DNA from: an uncultured Alphaproteobacteria bacterium
Lineage (GTDB): Bacteria > Pseudomonadota > Alphaproteobacteria > Rhodobacterales > Rhodobacteraceae
DNA length: 64,000 nt
NCBI GenBank assembly: GCA_902524655.1
Contig: CABZEG010000002.1
Location: 1 to 64,000, forward strand
Direction of reading: 5' to 3'
Shown here: in pieces, positions 36,338 through 45,704 of the stretch
How positions within the stretch are numbered: the stretch's first letter is position 1
How the letters are laid out: every line of letters starts with the position of its first letter
Position numbers and translations under genes: made by a program
Notes under the pieces: model-generated
Seen by the model: the letters and a program-made list of their open reading frames with translations, nothing else
Told to the model about the DNA's origin: nothing
Databases searched by the model: none

Positions 36338-37654
36338 ATGATGCTAATTCAAAATTTAATAAGAAAGAAGAGAGACAACCAGCAACTAACTTCCGCTGAA
36401 ATACAATGGTTTATACAGGAATTATGTGACAATGGAGTTGAGCCAGCTCAAACCGGTGCTTTCTTGATGGCTTCATGGATCAATGGATTGAGCGAACGTG
36501 AAAAAATAGATCTGACCAATTCAATGATGAATAGTGGGACGGTTTTAAAGTGGGATCTAAATGGGCCAATAGTAGACAAGCATTCGACGGGCGGAGTGGG
36601 TGATACAGTATCTTTAATCCTCGCTCCTTTATTGGCTAGTTTGGATTGTTTTGTTCCCATGATTTCCGGAAAAGGTTTAGGGCATACCGGAGGTACTCTA
36701 GATAAGCTTTCCTCAATACCAGGGTATGAAGTAGAACAGAGTGAAACTTCATTTCAAAAAATTGTTTCAGAAGTAGGATGTGCTATCGTCGGGCAGACCT
36801 CCGATTTAGTGCCTGCCGATAAAATTCTATATTCGACAAGAGATGTTACAAGTACTGTAGACTCAGTTGACTTGATCACAGCATCTATAATCTCTAAAAA
36901 GTTGGCTTCTGGAATAAAAAATCTAATTCTAGATGTAAAAGTAGGTAGAGGCGCGCTAATGACCAATATTAGACAGGCAAAAAAATTAGCTAAAAGTTTG
37001 GTCTCTGTTTCAAATGCATCTAATTGTAAAACTAAAGCACTTATAACTAGCATGGATGACCCTTTAAGTTCATCTATCGGAAATTCTCTGGAAGTAGAAA
37101 CAGTGGTTGAAATTTTATTAGGTAAAAATAAAAATGATCAGGCGCTCTTAGACACTACAATAGCGTTATCTATCGAACTATATTCAATGGTTTTCTCTGA
37201 AAAAAGCCATATGGAAATAAAACAGAAAATTTATTCACTACTTGATTCAGGTCATGTGGCAGAGCGCTTCGAAAAAATGGTATCGGCTTTAGGAGGACCA
37301 AAGCACTTTTTATCAACCTACAAGGAAGTACTTCCAAGAGCTGAGTCAGTAGTGCCAATCAAGGCAAAAAAGGAAGGGTTTATAACTCAAATTAATACAA
37401 AAGCATTAGGCAATATTCTAATAAAAATGGGTGGAGGAAGGCAGAAAGCATCAGATAAAATTGACCTATCTGTTGGATTTACAAAGGTTGTAAAATCAGG
37501 GAAAAAGGTCAATACAAAAACTTCCCTATTGTTTTTGCATGGTGCGGACAAATTTTTTACCCCTTCTTTGGAAGAGGAAATCAGTAGCTGCTTTTCTATC
37601 TCGGATAGAGAACCAAAACGAAGCAAGGATTTAATTTTGCAAAAAGTAAGTTAA
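36338..37654 (+). CDS. deoA: Thymidine phosphorylase
   Basis: The 438-aa enzyme cleaves thymidine and deoxyuridine to base and deoxyribose-1-phosphate. Recognisable motifs are VDKHSTGGVGDTVSLILAPL, MISGKGLGHTGGTLDKLSSIPGY and LDVKVGRGALM. Two ATGs (36338, 36341) are possible, without a clear ribosome site. It is the first gene of deoA-deoB-add-upp and its stop overlaps the deoB start by 1 bp (TAATG). Confidence 0.95.
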   Translation: MMLIQNLIRKKRDNQQLTSAEIQWFIQELCDNGVEPAQTGAFLMASWINGLSEREKIDLTNSMMNSGTVLKWDLNGPIVDKHSTGGVGDTVSLILAPLLASLDCFVPMISGKGLGHTGGTLDKLSSIPGYEVEQSETSFQKIVSEVGCAIVGQTSDLVPADKILYSTRDVTSTVDSVDLITASIISKKLASGIKNLILDVKVGRGALMTNIRQAKKLAKSLVSVSNASNCKTKALITSMDDPLSSSIGNSLEVETVVEILLGKNKNDQALLDTTIALSIELYSMVFSEKSHMEIKQKIYSLLDSGHVAERFEKMVSALGGPKHFLSTYKEVLPRAESVVPIKAKKEGFITQINTKALGNILIKMGGGRQKASDKIDLSVGFTKVVKSGKKVNTKTSLLFLHGADKFFTPSLEEEISSCFSISDREPKRSKDLILQKVS

Positions 37655-38838
37655 TGGGTAAGGCTATCTTAATCATTTTGGACTCACTTGGCATAGGTGG
37701 TGCCCCCGATGCAAATTTGTATAATGATAAGGGGGCCAACACATTTGGTTCTATTGCTATGGCCTGTGCAAACGGTGATGCGGATATTGGAAGAAAGGGA
37801 TCTCTAATGGTGCCTAACTTAGAGTCTTTAGGAATTTATAGCGCTACAAGGCTATCAACAGGTCTGACCTTTCCTAATACTGACAGCACTATTGGGACCT
37901 ATGCTGTAGCTAAAGAGCGTTCCAAGGGTAAAGATACTCCTACCGGTCATCATGAAATAGTTGGTTTTACGAATCTGGTTGGTTGGCATACCTTCTCCGA
38001 AGTTATCCCAGTTTTCCCAGAAAAACAGATGCAAACACTTATCAAGAAAGCTAAGTTGTCTGGTGTTTTAGGAAACAAACATGCGTCTGGCGAAGAAATC
38101 ATCAAAGAATTTGGGGAAGAGCACCTAAATTCCGGTTGCCCAATAGTGTATACCTCTGCAGATAGTGTTCTACAAATAGCAGCTCATGAACATGTTTTTG
38201 CCTTAGATCAGTTATACAAAACTTGTGAAATTGCAGCTGGAGTCTTTGATGAGTTGAGAGTACAGCGAATAATTGCAAGACCTTTTCTTGGGGAAAAAAA
38301 AGATGAGTTCTTTCGTACTAAAAATAGAAAAGATTTCATATCACCACCACCAATAGACACTTTATGTGACAAAGTCATAAAATCTGGAAATAAATGTTTT
38401 GGTATCGGTAAAATTGCTGACATTTTTGGACATAGGGGAATCAGCGAAACTGTGTCAGGGATGTCGGATGATAAATTATTTGATGAGATGTTAAAGATAA
38501 TTAAAAAAGCAAATCCCGGCGATTTAATTTTTGCAAACTTCGTTGAATTCGATACCTTATATGGGCATAGGAGAGATCTGCCGGGCTATGCAAGGGCGCT
38601 AGAAAATTTTGATAAGCAATTAACAAAGTTATTTTCAATTTTAAATGAAGACGATTTTTTGGTCATAACAGCTGACCATGGAAACGATCCCTCTTTTGTA
38701 GGAACAGATCATACAAGAGAGCAAGTTCCTGTGTTAATAAGAAACCAAAAATTGATCAATAAATGTTACGGATTAATTAACTTTTCTGATATAGGTTCAT
38801 TAATAGAAAATTTCCTTAGATTAGAAACTAATAAGTAG
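37654..38838 (+). CDS. deoB: Phosphopentomutase
   Basis: The 394-aa alkaline-phosphatase-superfamily enzyme converts (deoxy)ribose-1-phosphate to the 5-phosphate. It begins ILIILDSLGIGGAPDA (metal-binding Asp), has KDTPTGHHEIVGF with the phosphorylated threonine region, FANFVEFDTLYGHRRD, and ITADHGNDPSFVGTDHTREQVPV (metal ligands). It links DeoA products to DeoC. Confidence 0.96.
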   Translation: MGKAILIILDSLGIGGAPDANLYNDKGANTFGSIAMACANGDADIGRKGSLMVPNLESLGIYSATRLSTGLTFPNTDSTIGTYAVAKERSKGKDTPTGHHEIVGFTNLVGWHTFSEVIPVFPEKQMQTLIKKAKLSGVLGNKHASGEEIIKEFGEEHLNSGCPIVYTSADSVLQIAAHEHVFALDQLYKTCEIAAGVFDELRVQRIIARPFLGEKKDEFFRTKNRKDFISPPPIDTLCDKVIKSGNKCFGIGKIADIFGHRGISETVSGMSDDKLFDEMLKIIKKANPGDLIFANFVEFDTLYGHRRDLPGYARALENFDKQLTKLFSILNEDDFLVITADHGNDPSFVGTDHTREQVPVLIRNQKLINKCYGLINFSDIGSLIENFLRLETNK

Positions 38839-38848
38839 GTTTTTTAAT

Positions 38849-39826
38849 ATGAGATCATTTAAGTCATGTAAAAAGGTTGAACTTCACTTGCATTTGGAAG
38901 GGGCTGCTTCACCACAGTTCGTAAGAGATATATGTAAAAGTAACTACACTCAAATACCAGAAATTTTTGATAAAGCTGGAAACTATAAATGGCAAAATTT
39001 TGACCAATTCCTGAGCATATACGAAATAGTAACAAACTTATTTTTAGAAGAAAAAAATTTTGAAGCGCTAATAAGACATGTACTTGATAAACAAGTTAAA
39101 GAAAACATTATATATTCTGAGATTTTTTTAGGCCCTCATTTATGGAGTGATACACTTTCTAATCGATGGGAACGGTTTTTGGAAATTGCTAGCGATGCTG
39201 CTGATGAATATAGAAACAAATATGGAATTCATACCTACTTTATAATTGTTGGCATAAGACATCTTGGTCCAGAAAAGGCTTTAGAAGCTTCAAAGTTCGC
39301 TTCCGAAGTAAAAAGCTATAATGTGGTTGGGTTTGGAATGGCAGGAGATGAAAAAAAATTTAATACATTAGAGTTTATGGAGAGCTTTAATTTCGCGAGA
39401 AATGCGGGGCTTGGAATAACAACCCATGCGGGGGAAATATGTGGAGCAAAATCTGTAGATGAAGCTATACAACTAGGTGTGACAAGAATAGGGCATGGTG
39501 TGAGAGCAAGTGAGAGTGAAGAAACAATTATTAAACTGATGGAAAAAAATATTTTATTAGAAATATGCCCAGGCTCGAATATAGCGATAGGCTTATATTC
39601 ATCACTCGAGGATCATCCAATAAATTTTTTATTGAATAAAAACCTTCCAATCTCTATCTCCACAGATGATCCCCCTTTCTTTTTCACAACTTTATCGAAA
39701 GAATATGAAGATCTTCATAATGTTTTTGGTTGGGAAATAGAGATCTTCAATGAAATTAATAAGAGGTCTTTAGAGTTTGCCTTTTGTGATGCAAAACTTA
39801 AAAAGGAATTAATTCAACAACTGTAG
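38849..39826 (+). CDS. add: Adenosine deaminase
   Basis: The 325-aa metal-dependent deaminase converts adenosine to inosine. It shows [11 protein letters not shown] (two zinc-binding His), [15 protein letters not shown] and [12 protein letters not shown]. Its place between deoB and upp supports nucleoside salvage. The N-terminus [19 protein letters not shown] is typical, with a 10-bp gap to deoB. Confidence 0.92.
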   Translation: MRSFKSCKKVELHLHLEGAASPQFVRDICKSNYTQIPEIFDKAGNYKWQNFDQFLSIYEIVTNLFLEEKNFEALIRHVLDKQVKENIIYSEIFLGPHLWSDTLSNRWERFLEIASDAADEYRNKYGIHTYFIIVGIRHLGPEKALEASKFASEVKSYNVVGFGMAGDEKKFNTLEFMESFNFARNAGLGITTHAGEICGAKSVDEAIQLGVTRIGHGVRASESEETIIKLMEKNILLEICPGSNIAIGLYSSLEDHPINFLLNKNLPISISTDDPPFFFTTLSKEYEDLHNVFGWEIEIFNEINKRSLEFAFCDAKLKKELIQQL

Positions 39827-39836
39827 AAAGAAAAAA

Positions 39837-40466
39837 ATGGAAAACTTAACTATAATTAACCATCCACTGATACAGCATAAACTTACGGAAATGCGAAAAA
39901 AGACTACATCTTCCAATCATTTTAGGGCGCTCTTAAAGGAGATAAGTTTGTTGCTCGCCTATGAGATTACAAGAAATTTACCAATGGAAACGATTTCTAT
40001 AGAAACACCTCTGGAACGTTACGACTCTCCCACTTTGGCAGGAAAAAAGTTAGCACTAATTTCTATTTTGAGGGCAGGTAACGGTTTGCTTGATGGTGTT
40101 TTGGAGCTCATACCTTCGGCGCGCGTGGGGTTTATTGGGTTATATAGAAATGAAAAAACTCTACAACCAGTTGAGTACTACTCTAAGGTTCCTAGTGAAT
40201 TAAGTAACCGCGTTTGCATTGTTGTTGACCCAATGCTTGCGACAGGTGGGTCCGTATCATTTGCAGTTGATTGTCTTAAAAAAAAGGGGGCAAAAGATAT
40301 TAGATTTTTATGTTTATTAGCTGCACCAGAGGGTATAGAAGTAATGCAAAAAAATCACCCAGATGTTAAAGTTTTTACAGCGTCTTTAGATAGATCACTG
40401 AATGATATCGGTTATATATTGCCTGGGCTTGGGGATGCTGGTGATAGGTTGTATGGGACAAAATAA
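39837..40466 (+). CDS. upp: Uracil phosphoribosyltransferase
   Basis: The 209-aa enzyme makes UMP from uracil and PRPP. It shows [48 protein letters not shown] and the PRPP motif [11 protein letters not shown], and ends with ...[16 protein letters not shown]. It captures uracil released by DeoA and cytidine deamination. Its stop is 7 bp from the stop of the convergent PilP-like gene. Confidence 0.96.
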   Translation: MENLTIINHPLIQHKLTEMRKKTTSSNHFRALLKEISLLLAYEITRNLPMETISIETPLERYDSPTLAGKKLALISILRAGNGLLDGVLELIPSARVGFIGLYRNEKTLQPVEYYSKVPSELSNRVCIVVDPMLATGGSVSFAVDCLKKKGAKDIRFLCLLAAPEGIEVMQKNHPDVKVFTASLDRSLNDIGYILPGLGDAGDRLYGTK

Positions 40467-40473
40467 AGTCAGT

Positions 40474-42417
40474 TCAGCCAGGAATTCGTAGAGTTTCTTG
40501 TCTACTTCCGTTGGTAATGTTAATTTTATCTAGGTCGATACTTATAACTCTCCATCCATTACCAAATTTTTCTCCAACTTTTACTTTCACCATATTACCA
40601 GAAGATAATCTTATAAGAGCGATTCGCCCAGTTCGTTTACCGAAAATGCCAATAAGATTTGTTCTATTCAGCTCGATTAAATTTTTCAGTGTCGAATTGC
40701 CAATTATTGAGGCCCTCATAGGTATACTTGGAGGATTATTTTTGACATTTAAGTTTCTTACTGATCTAGCCGCAACTTTATCCAATTTACTGACAACTAA
40801 TGGCATTTTAGGAGGCAGCACAACAAATGTTACGGCTCCCGTAGATTTCGTAGGCTCTTCTAAAACTTTTATAGAATCAATAATTTTTGGTTTAATGAAA
40901 GGTTTTTTCCCCTTCCATAAAGCAAATTGTAAGGGCTCTTTTTTTTGTTCGTCATTAAGTAAATTTATTCTAAGCCCTTGCTTATTTAGCTTTACAGCAA
41001 GCTGTTGATCCAATTTCAGGTCATTATGAAAAATAGGCTTAACAGCGCTACTGACTAACTCTTTAAGAGTTATTTTCGTCGGTCTTATTAAAGTTTTATT
41101 TTCATTTCGATTGAAATTATGGCCCATCAGCATCTTTGGAATAAGTACCTGCGGCTTTTCGCTATGATTGAAAAGTACTGGAAGCGTGCTTGCTTTTCTC
41201 AATTCAGTAGTGATAAGGATCTTTGTTAAAGATATGTCTGAAAAAATCTCTTCAATGAGTATTTTTTTATATTTATGGTTGATAATTCTTTCTTTTTTTG
41301 GAGATGCAAAAGCTTCTGCCCTTTGAGGGCTGCTCGGAAAACTAGCTGATTTTTTCGAAGATTTTTGTTTCATATCACTAAAATTTATAAAATCTTCGTC
41401 TATTTTTGGAAGCATTCCACGTGACTGCTTTTGATGGCTTCCAAAAAAATGCAACAAACCCTCATACCGCGATTTTGCAATTTCTTTAAACTCAGTTAAT
41501 TTTGTTTCTTCTCCAGGAATTAAAACGGGGAGCATTCTTTTTTTGGGATAGACGTTCTCAATATTTATAGTCTTTAAGTTAGCACTTATTTGTCTCTCAG
41601 CAGAAAATTTGTTAATTGGATTTAACCGAGGCGTTTTATTTTTATGCTCATCGGGAGTAAAAGTAAATATTGGTGTGCTAGTTTCAAGAATTGTGATATT
41701 CGATTGCTTATCAGGAATTTTTTTTGCCGCATTTAGTAACTCAAGTGCATCCTTCAAATTATTTTTATTGTTATAAAAATTTCTAGACTCAGCTAAAAAG
41801 TTGTGGGGTTTATTTTTATACCTGTATTCAAAAAATTTGGCGGTCAAAGATATTAAAAAGCCAGCGATAAGTAAAATACTGGTTAACGTAAGTAGCTGAG
41901 TTAATGCTTTATTTTCAATATCAATGTATCGTTTTGAACTATTATCATTAAAAAAAACTGGACTTTTTTTAAATCCAGATATTTTGCTAGACGCAATATA
42001 CCTTTCAGGACGAAAACCTGCTCTCTTTACAAAGTTTCTAGTTTCAGTTATCGAATTTGCGGAGATCGCTGCTACAGGAACTGTACTTTTTGTATGAGAG
42101 TCTCCAATCGCTATTAAGATTTCATTCTCATTAAGTCCACAGCGTTCGGCGGTCACTTTTTTACAGTGCTCAATAGAAAAATCATCTTCAATAACTACGG
42201 TTTGTGAAAGAACTAACTCTCGCGGAAGCAGGATGTCGACTATTGGTCTTTTTGATGACAATGCCGCCGCTAGTTTTTTGAGTAAAAATAGGTCTTTTTC
42301 AAGGTTTTTTGATGATGGATCAACTGAGCCAAGCACATACCAAGATTTCTTACTACCTTTTTTTAACAGTTGTATTGATGTTTTTGATAAATTTAAAGCT
42401 AAGTTATTTTCACTCAT
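40474..42417 (-). CDS. Bitopic membrane protein with a PilP/GspC-like C-terminal domain
   Basis: The 647-aa protein has a cytoplasmic N-terminal part (1-170) reminiscent of GspL/PilM-type assembly proteins, including a segment LLPRELVLSQTVVIED. One membrane segment (about 171-194) follows, then a long low-complexity, lysine/proline-rich region (200-570), and a compact end (about 575-647) with LIGIFGKRTGRIALIRLSSGNMVKVKVGEKF. That last block matches the PilP/GspC homology-region pattern. The overall design suggests an inner-membrane protein reaching the periplasm, perhaps in a pilus- or secretion-like assembly, but no pilus genes adjoin it. It is probably a lineage-specific alphaproteobacterial protein. 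Confidence 0.6.
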   Translation of the reverse strand: MSENNLALNLSKTSIQLLKKGSKKSWYVLGSVDPSSKNLEKDLFLLKKLAAALSSKRPIVDILLPRELVLSQTVVIEDDFSIEHCKKVTAERCGLNENEILIAIGDSHTKSTVPVAAISANSITETRNFVKRAGFRPERYIASSKISGFKKSPVFFNDNSSKRYIDIENKALTQLLTLTSILLIAGFLISLTAKFFEYRYKNKPHNFLAESRNFYNNKNNLKDALELLNAAKKIPDKQSNITILETSTPIFTFTPDEHKNKTPRLNPINKFSAERQISANLKTINIENVYPKKRMLPVLIPGEETKLTEFKEIAKSRYEGLLHFFGSHQKQSRGMLPKIDEDFINFSDMKQKSSKKSASFPSSPQRAEAFASPKKERIINHKYKKILIEEIFSDISLTKILITTELRKASTLPVLFNHSEKPQVLIPKMLMGHNFNRNENKTLIRPTKITLKELVSSAVKPIFHNDLKLDQQLAVKLNKQGLRINLLNDEQKKEPLQFALWKGKKPFIKPKIIDSIKVLEEPTKSTGAVTFVVLPPKMPLVVSKLDKVAARSVRNLNVKNNPPSIPMRASIIGNSTLKNLIELNRTNLIGIFGKRTGRIALIRLSSGNMVKVKVGEKFGNGWRVISIDLDKINITNGSRQETLRIPG

Positions 42418-42502
42418 GTTTATAAATCTTAATGAACTTCAAATGTATGCACAATATATCATACTACCGATGACTAGGAAACCTATTGGTGGAAAGAAGT
42501 AT

Positions 42503-43267
42503 TTAAATACTATTTTCCATATTTGATTGAAGCGTAAAGAGCGTTACAGCAACTGCAGCAGATACATTTAATGATGAAAACTTATGGTTGCCATCTATAG
42601 ATACTAAACAGTCACAATATTCTTTTGTCAAACGCCTAATTCCTTTTCCTTCGGCTCCAAAAACAACTGCAATACTATTATTACCTCTCTGAAAGGATGA
42701 TATCTTATCTGTTGAATTCTCATCAAGTCCTACAATTGTGTAACCACTTTCTTTTAAGTTGATTATTGTTTGTACAATGTTAACAGCTTGTATGTAGTGA
42801 ACTTTTTCGAAAGCTCCTGAAGCTGCTTTTACGAGGCTCCCGTTCTCACTCGAGCCACCGTTAATTGTGTTTATGATGGCAAAACAATTGAAGAATAGGC
42901 TTGATCTAATAATAGCTCCAACATTTTGTGGATCACTTACCTTATCCAAGATGACAACAAGTTTAGGCTGTTCGTTATTGTGTATTTCATGAATGTCACT
43001 AGGTTGTTTCAAAGGGCTAACCTTTAAAATAGCCCCTTGGTGAACTTTATTCTCTGGAATTGGCAGGCGTTTTGATTGATCTAGGTTATAAATAGGTATA
43101 TTCGGTAATTTAGAATCTTCAAAAAGTTTAGCTCTTGCATTTTGGCTAATCCATAATTCATGTTTTTTACGATCAAGATTTTTGAGTGCTGCTTTAACAG
43201 CGTGCAACCCAAACATATAGTAATCACTATTTTTAAATCTTTTCGGTCTATTGTTATATATGCTCAT
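42503..43267 (-). CDS. rlmB: 23S rRNA (guanosine-2'-O-)-methyltransferase RlmB
   Basis: The 254-aa SPOUT methyltransferase makes Gm2251 in the 23S peptidyltransferase loop. An N-terminal substrate-binding domain (FGLHAVKAALKN) precedes the knotted SAM domain: LDKVSDPQNVGAIIRSS, VVFGAEGKGIRRLT and IDGNHKFSSLNVSAAVAVTLF. It is divergent from tRNA-Tyr by about 85 bp, a pairing commonly seen in alphaproteobacteria. Confidence 0.92.
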   Translation of the reverse strand: MSIYNNRPKRFKNSDYYMFGLHAVKAALKNLDRKKHELWISQNARAKLFEDSKLPNIPIYNLDQSKRLPIPENKVHQGAILKVSPLKQPSDIHEIHNNEQPKLVVILDKVSDPQNVGAIIRSSLFFNCFAIINTINGGSSENGSLVKAASGAFEKVHYIQAVNIVQTIINLKESGYTIVGLDENSTDKISSFQRGNNSIAVVFGAEGKGIRRLTKEYCDCLVSIDGNHKFSSLNVSAAVAVTLFTLQSNMENSI

Positions 43268-43352
43268 ACTTATTAATATAAATTCATTTTCAATTGCATC
43301 TTTCTGTTTACACTTAGCCTTATCGGATGTAAAAACTTTTATCCAGAATAAA

Positions 43353-43438
43353 GGAGGGGTGGCAGAGCGGTCAAATGCAACGGACTGTAACTCCGTCGGG
43401 GAAACCCTACATAGGTTCGAATCCTATCCCCTCCACCA
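43353..43438 (+). tRNA. tRNA-Tyr (anticodon GTA)
   Basis: The 86-nt gene has acceptor GGAGGGG/CCCCTCC, anticodon loop CTGTAAC with GTA, a long variable arm (type II tRNA), T arm TAGGTTCGAATCCTA and encoded CCA. The anticodon-to-variable-arm segment (43387-43404) is repeated 158 bp downstream, just before an integrase gene, so it appears to be an integration target. Confidence 0.97.
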
Positions 43439-43439
43439 C

Positions 43440-43476
43440 AAAATCGTGTATTAAAAACAGTTACTTACACGATTTT
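43440..43476 (+). repeat. Inverted repeat after tRNA-Tyr
   Basis: AAAATCGTGTA (43440-43450) and TACACGATTTT (43466-43476) are a perfect 11-bp inverted repeat with a 15-nt loop, starting 2 bp after the tRNA CCA. It may terminate the tRNA transcript or form part of the integration site. No long T tail follows. Confidence 0.6.
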
Positions 43477-43514
43477 GACCCTCGCAAAAAACCCCTCAAA
43501 AAACAGCACTATTG

Positions 43515-43572
43515 AGTTACACACAGTTACACACTAAACTAAAAGTAAATCCGTCGGGGAAAGTGTGTAACT
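43515..43572. promoter_or_regulatory. Putative integrase-binding site: tRNA core copy bracketed by decamers
   Basis: GTAAATCCGTCGGGGAAA (43545-43562) matches the tRNA-Tyr segment 43387-43404 at 17 of 18 positions. On its left are two adjoining direct copies of AGTTACACAC (43515-43524 and 43525-43534); on its right is one inverted copy, GTGTGTAACT (43563-43572), ending 1 bp before the integrase ATG. This core-plus-arms layout is that of a phage-type attachment site. The inverted decamer could also let the integrase regulate its own gene. Confidence 0.6.
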
Positions 43573-43573
43573 A

Positions 43574-44779
43574 ATGAATCAAAGTTCAGTAAATCAAATA
43601 ACTGATAAGAAACCTATTAGGACGGGTTTATCTCTTTATAAAACGGGTCGGTCACCATATTGGTTCGCACAGATCTGGGTAGGTGCAGAGAAGAAATATT
43701 ACAGAAAATCGACAAAAGAAACATCAAGGATAGAAGCAGCAAAAGTTGCAGAAGAGGTTTTTGAAAGTCTTAAAAATCAAAAAGTAAGTTTTGCATCGGT
43801 AGTTACGAAACAACTTTGCAATACTTACATAGATGAACTTATCAATCTCCAAAGGATGGAGTCTGGTAAGGGTAAAAGTAGTCGATATGCAAGAGATGAT
43901 GAAAACCTAATAAACAGAGAGGAGGAGGGGATAAGAGCATATTTCGGTAGAAGAGATATTAGTAAAATAACTACCAAAGATATTAGAATCTATTTTCTAT
44001 TTTTAGACTCTCGAAGAGATGTTCCTCTCGCACCATCAACGAGAAACAAATACCGATCGGTTTTATCAAAACTTTTTAGACTTGCGTATGAAGAGGGTGC
44101 GATCAATAAACCCATCATAATGCCGAAGTTTGAGGAAAAACGAGATAACCCTAGACCCTCATTTAATGATGATGAATATAAGCACCTACTCGATACAATA
44201 AGGAAAATGGCAGACTCTAAAGTACGAATAGAGGGAATGCATATAGATAATGAGTTTTATTATTTCGTTGTCTTTCTTACTGCATCATTTATGCGACCAG
44301 TAAAGAGCGAAATATTCAATATTAGATACAGAGATATTGAGGTTTATACTAACCCCGATTATTTGGAAATAAGAGTGACGGGTAAGACAGGTTACAGGTC
44401 TGTAAGAACGATGCCGAATGCAGTAGATTATTTTACAAAGTTGCGAGACATAAGAAGACCTAAAATTAAAGAGAAAGATTTTTTATTCTTCAATCATTTC
44501 CCAAATAGAAATACTGCAAGAGATAATGCAATGAGATGTTTTGATCTTATTTTGAGAGAAGCAAACTTGAAGAAAACAAAAGACGGACAAAATCGTTCTT
44601 TATATTCTTTGCGTCATTATTCACTCCAAACAAGGTTGATAAAGAGTAAAGGGAAAGTGAATATCTTTGTCCTGGCAAAGAATGCTGGAACAAGTGTCAA
44701 TCAACTTGAAAGGTTTTACTTGAGACACCTTGATCCTAATGACGATATTGTTAAAAACCTACAAACGTTTGGAAACTAA
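43574..44779 (+). CDS. Tyrosine recombinase/integrase
   Basis: The 401-aa protein has an N-terminal DNA-binding part, a SAM-like core-binding domain (about 75-180) and a catalytic domain (about 195-390). The first catalytic Arg is in FLTASFMRPVKSEI (Arg241), with Lys271 probably following. The HxxR box reads YSLRHY (Tyr344...Arg347), so the usual His is replaced. The nucleophile is Tyr382 in QLERFYLRHL. It sits directly beside tRNA-Tyr and the core-and-arms site. It would catalyse integration and excision of the island; the lost His may lower activity. Confidence 0.85.
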   Translation: MNQSSVNQITDKKPIRTGLSLYKTGRSPYWFAQIWVGAEKKYYRKSTKETSRIEAAKVAEEVFESLKNQKVSFASVVTKQLCNTYIDELINLQRMESGKGKSSRYARDDENLINREEEGIRAYFGRRDISKITTKDIRIYFLFLDSRRDVPLAPSTRNKYRSVLSKLFRLAYEEGAINKPIIMPKFEEKRDNPRPSFNDDEYKHLLDTIRKMADSKVRIEGMHIDNEFYYFVVFLTASFMRPVKSEIFNIRYRDIEVYTNPDYLEIRVTGKTGYRSVRTMPNAVDYFTKLRDIRRPKIKEKDFLFFNHFPNRNTARDNAMRCFDLILREANLKKTKDGQNRSLYSLRHYSLQTRLIKSKGKVNIFVLAKNAGTSVNQLERFYLRHLDPNDDIVKNLQTFGN

Positions 44780-44975
44780 TCAGTATTTGAAACTTGTTAA
44801 ATTCATAAAACATTACTCACAAACAAAACCACTTTCACCAGAGCAACTCAAAAGATCGAAAGAGGAAGAACGGAAGATAATACGCAAGTTCCTCGATACT
44901 ATGGATGGTGATTTAGATTATCTTACGCATATGGATGATGCTGACGGAAAAGACCAAGAAGTTATACGCAAGTAG
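44730..44975 (+). CDS. Small unknown protein overlapping the integrase end
   Basis: The 81-aa frame overlaps the integrase by 50 bp if it starts at the ATG at 44730; a TTG at 44769 would give about 68 residues and a smaller overlap. The C-terminal part is acidic and charged (PEQLKRSKEEERKIIRKFLDTMDGDLDY), with no membrane segment. No family is recognised. The overlap makes a coupled regulatory (excisionase-like) role possible but unproven. Confidence 0.35.
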   Translation: MILMTILLKTYKRLETNQYLKLVKFIKHYSQTKPLSPEQLKRSKEEERKIIRKFLDTMDGDLDYLTHMDDADGKDQEVIRK

Positions 44976-45059
44976 TATCAAATAAATATACCTAAATAGA
45001 TGTATAAAGAAAGTACATAAAAAACTTTCTCCTGTGTTCTTTCAATACTGCGATTTATC

Positions 45060-45081
45060 GTTATTTTTGGTGAAAAATAAC
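45060..45081. terminator. Hairpin between convergent island genes
   Basis: GTTATTTTT (45060-45068) and AAAAATAAC (45073-45081) form a perfect 9-bp stem with loop GGTG, in the 160-bp gap between convergent genes. An additional hairpin, GAAAGT/ACTTTC, lies about 35 bp upstream. The A/T-rich stem could terminate transcription in both directions. Confidence 0.45.
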
Positions 45082-45135
45082 ATCTTTATTATGAGAACTT
45101 ACGGAGTTGTGTATTTACTTACAGGATTCCTTTTT

Positions 45136-45690
45136 TTATGGAAACTGACCTACGCAAACATTACTCAAATATTTTTTCGCAGCAGTCTTGTATCTACCAA
45201 CCCTTGATTGAATAACCAACTTTGTATCTGCACCCTCACTTCCATCTTCAAGTGCATAATGAAATGTATAGTTCGTTAGACCAGCACCTCTCTTGGAGGT
45301 TTCCCTCTTCGCAATCCACTTCGCAATATCCCAGTTAGAACCCCGATGTTTATTTTCATAAACCAGTAATGCGTATCGTATTCCATCTGCTTTTGGTTTA
45401 TTGGTTGTAAGTGAGAACTTTGCAGTTCCTCCCATCACTTTGACTCCAAATAATGACTGCCATTTTTCTTCCCAGAACTCATCAAACTTTGTTCCAAGAA
45501 TATAGTTTCCACCACCCCACCCAGTGTATTTACTCCAATCAACTTTGTAGTCTGGGTCTTGTTCTGCAATGCGTAAGAACTTGAACCAGTAAAGGTATAT
45601 TCTTTTGCGTTGAGTAATCCATAAACCACTCTTTTTATCGTATCTCACATACTTACTTTTTGGGTCAAATCTCTTCGGTCTTTTATTCAC
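45136..45690 (-). CDS. Unknown basic protein of the island, 184 aa
   Basis: The frame starts at GTG (45690) and encodes a lysine- and aromatic-rich protein (frequent Trp, Tyr and Phe, e.g. RIYLYWFKFLRIAEQDPDYKVDWSKYTGWGG and FDEFWEEKWQSLFGVK). No membrane segment or signal peptide is seen. Basic charge and tryptophan content suggest nucleic-acid or protein binding. I do not recognise a family. It is divergent from the 87-aa gene, sharing a control region that contains the first copy of a duplicated leader. Confidence 0.5.
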   Translation of the reverse strand: MNKRPKRFDPKSKYVRYDKKSGLWITQRKRIYLYWFKFLRIAEQDPDYKVDWSKYTGWGGGNYILGTKFDEFWEEKWQSLFGVKVMGGTAKFSLTTNKPKADGIRYALLVYENKHRGSNWDIAKWIAKRETSKRGAGLTNYTFHYALEDGSEGADTKLVIQSRVGRYKTAAKKYLSNVCVGQFP

Positions 45691-45704
45691 ACATCAACTC
45701 TAAA

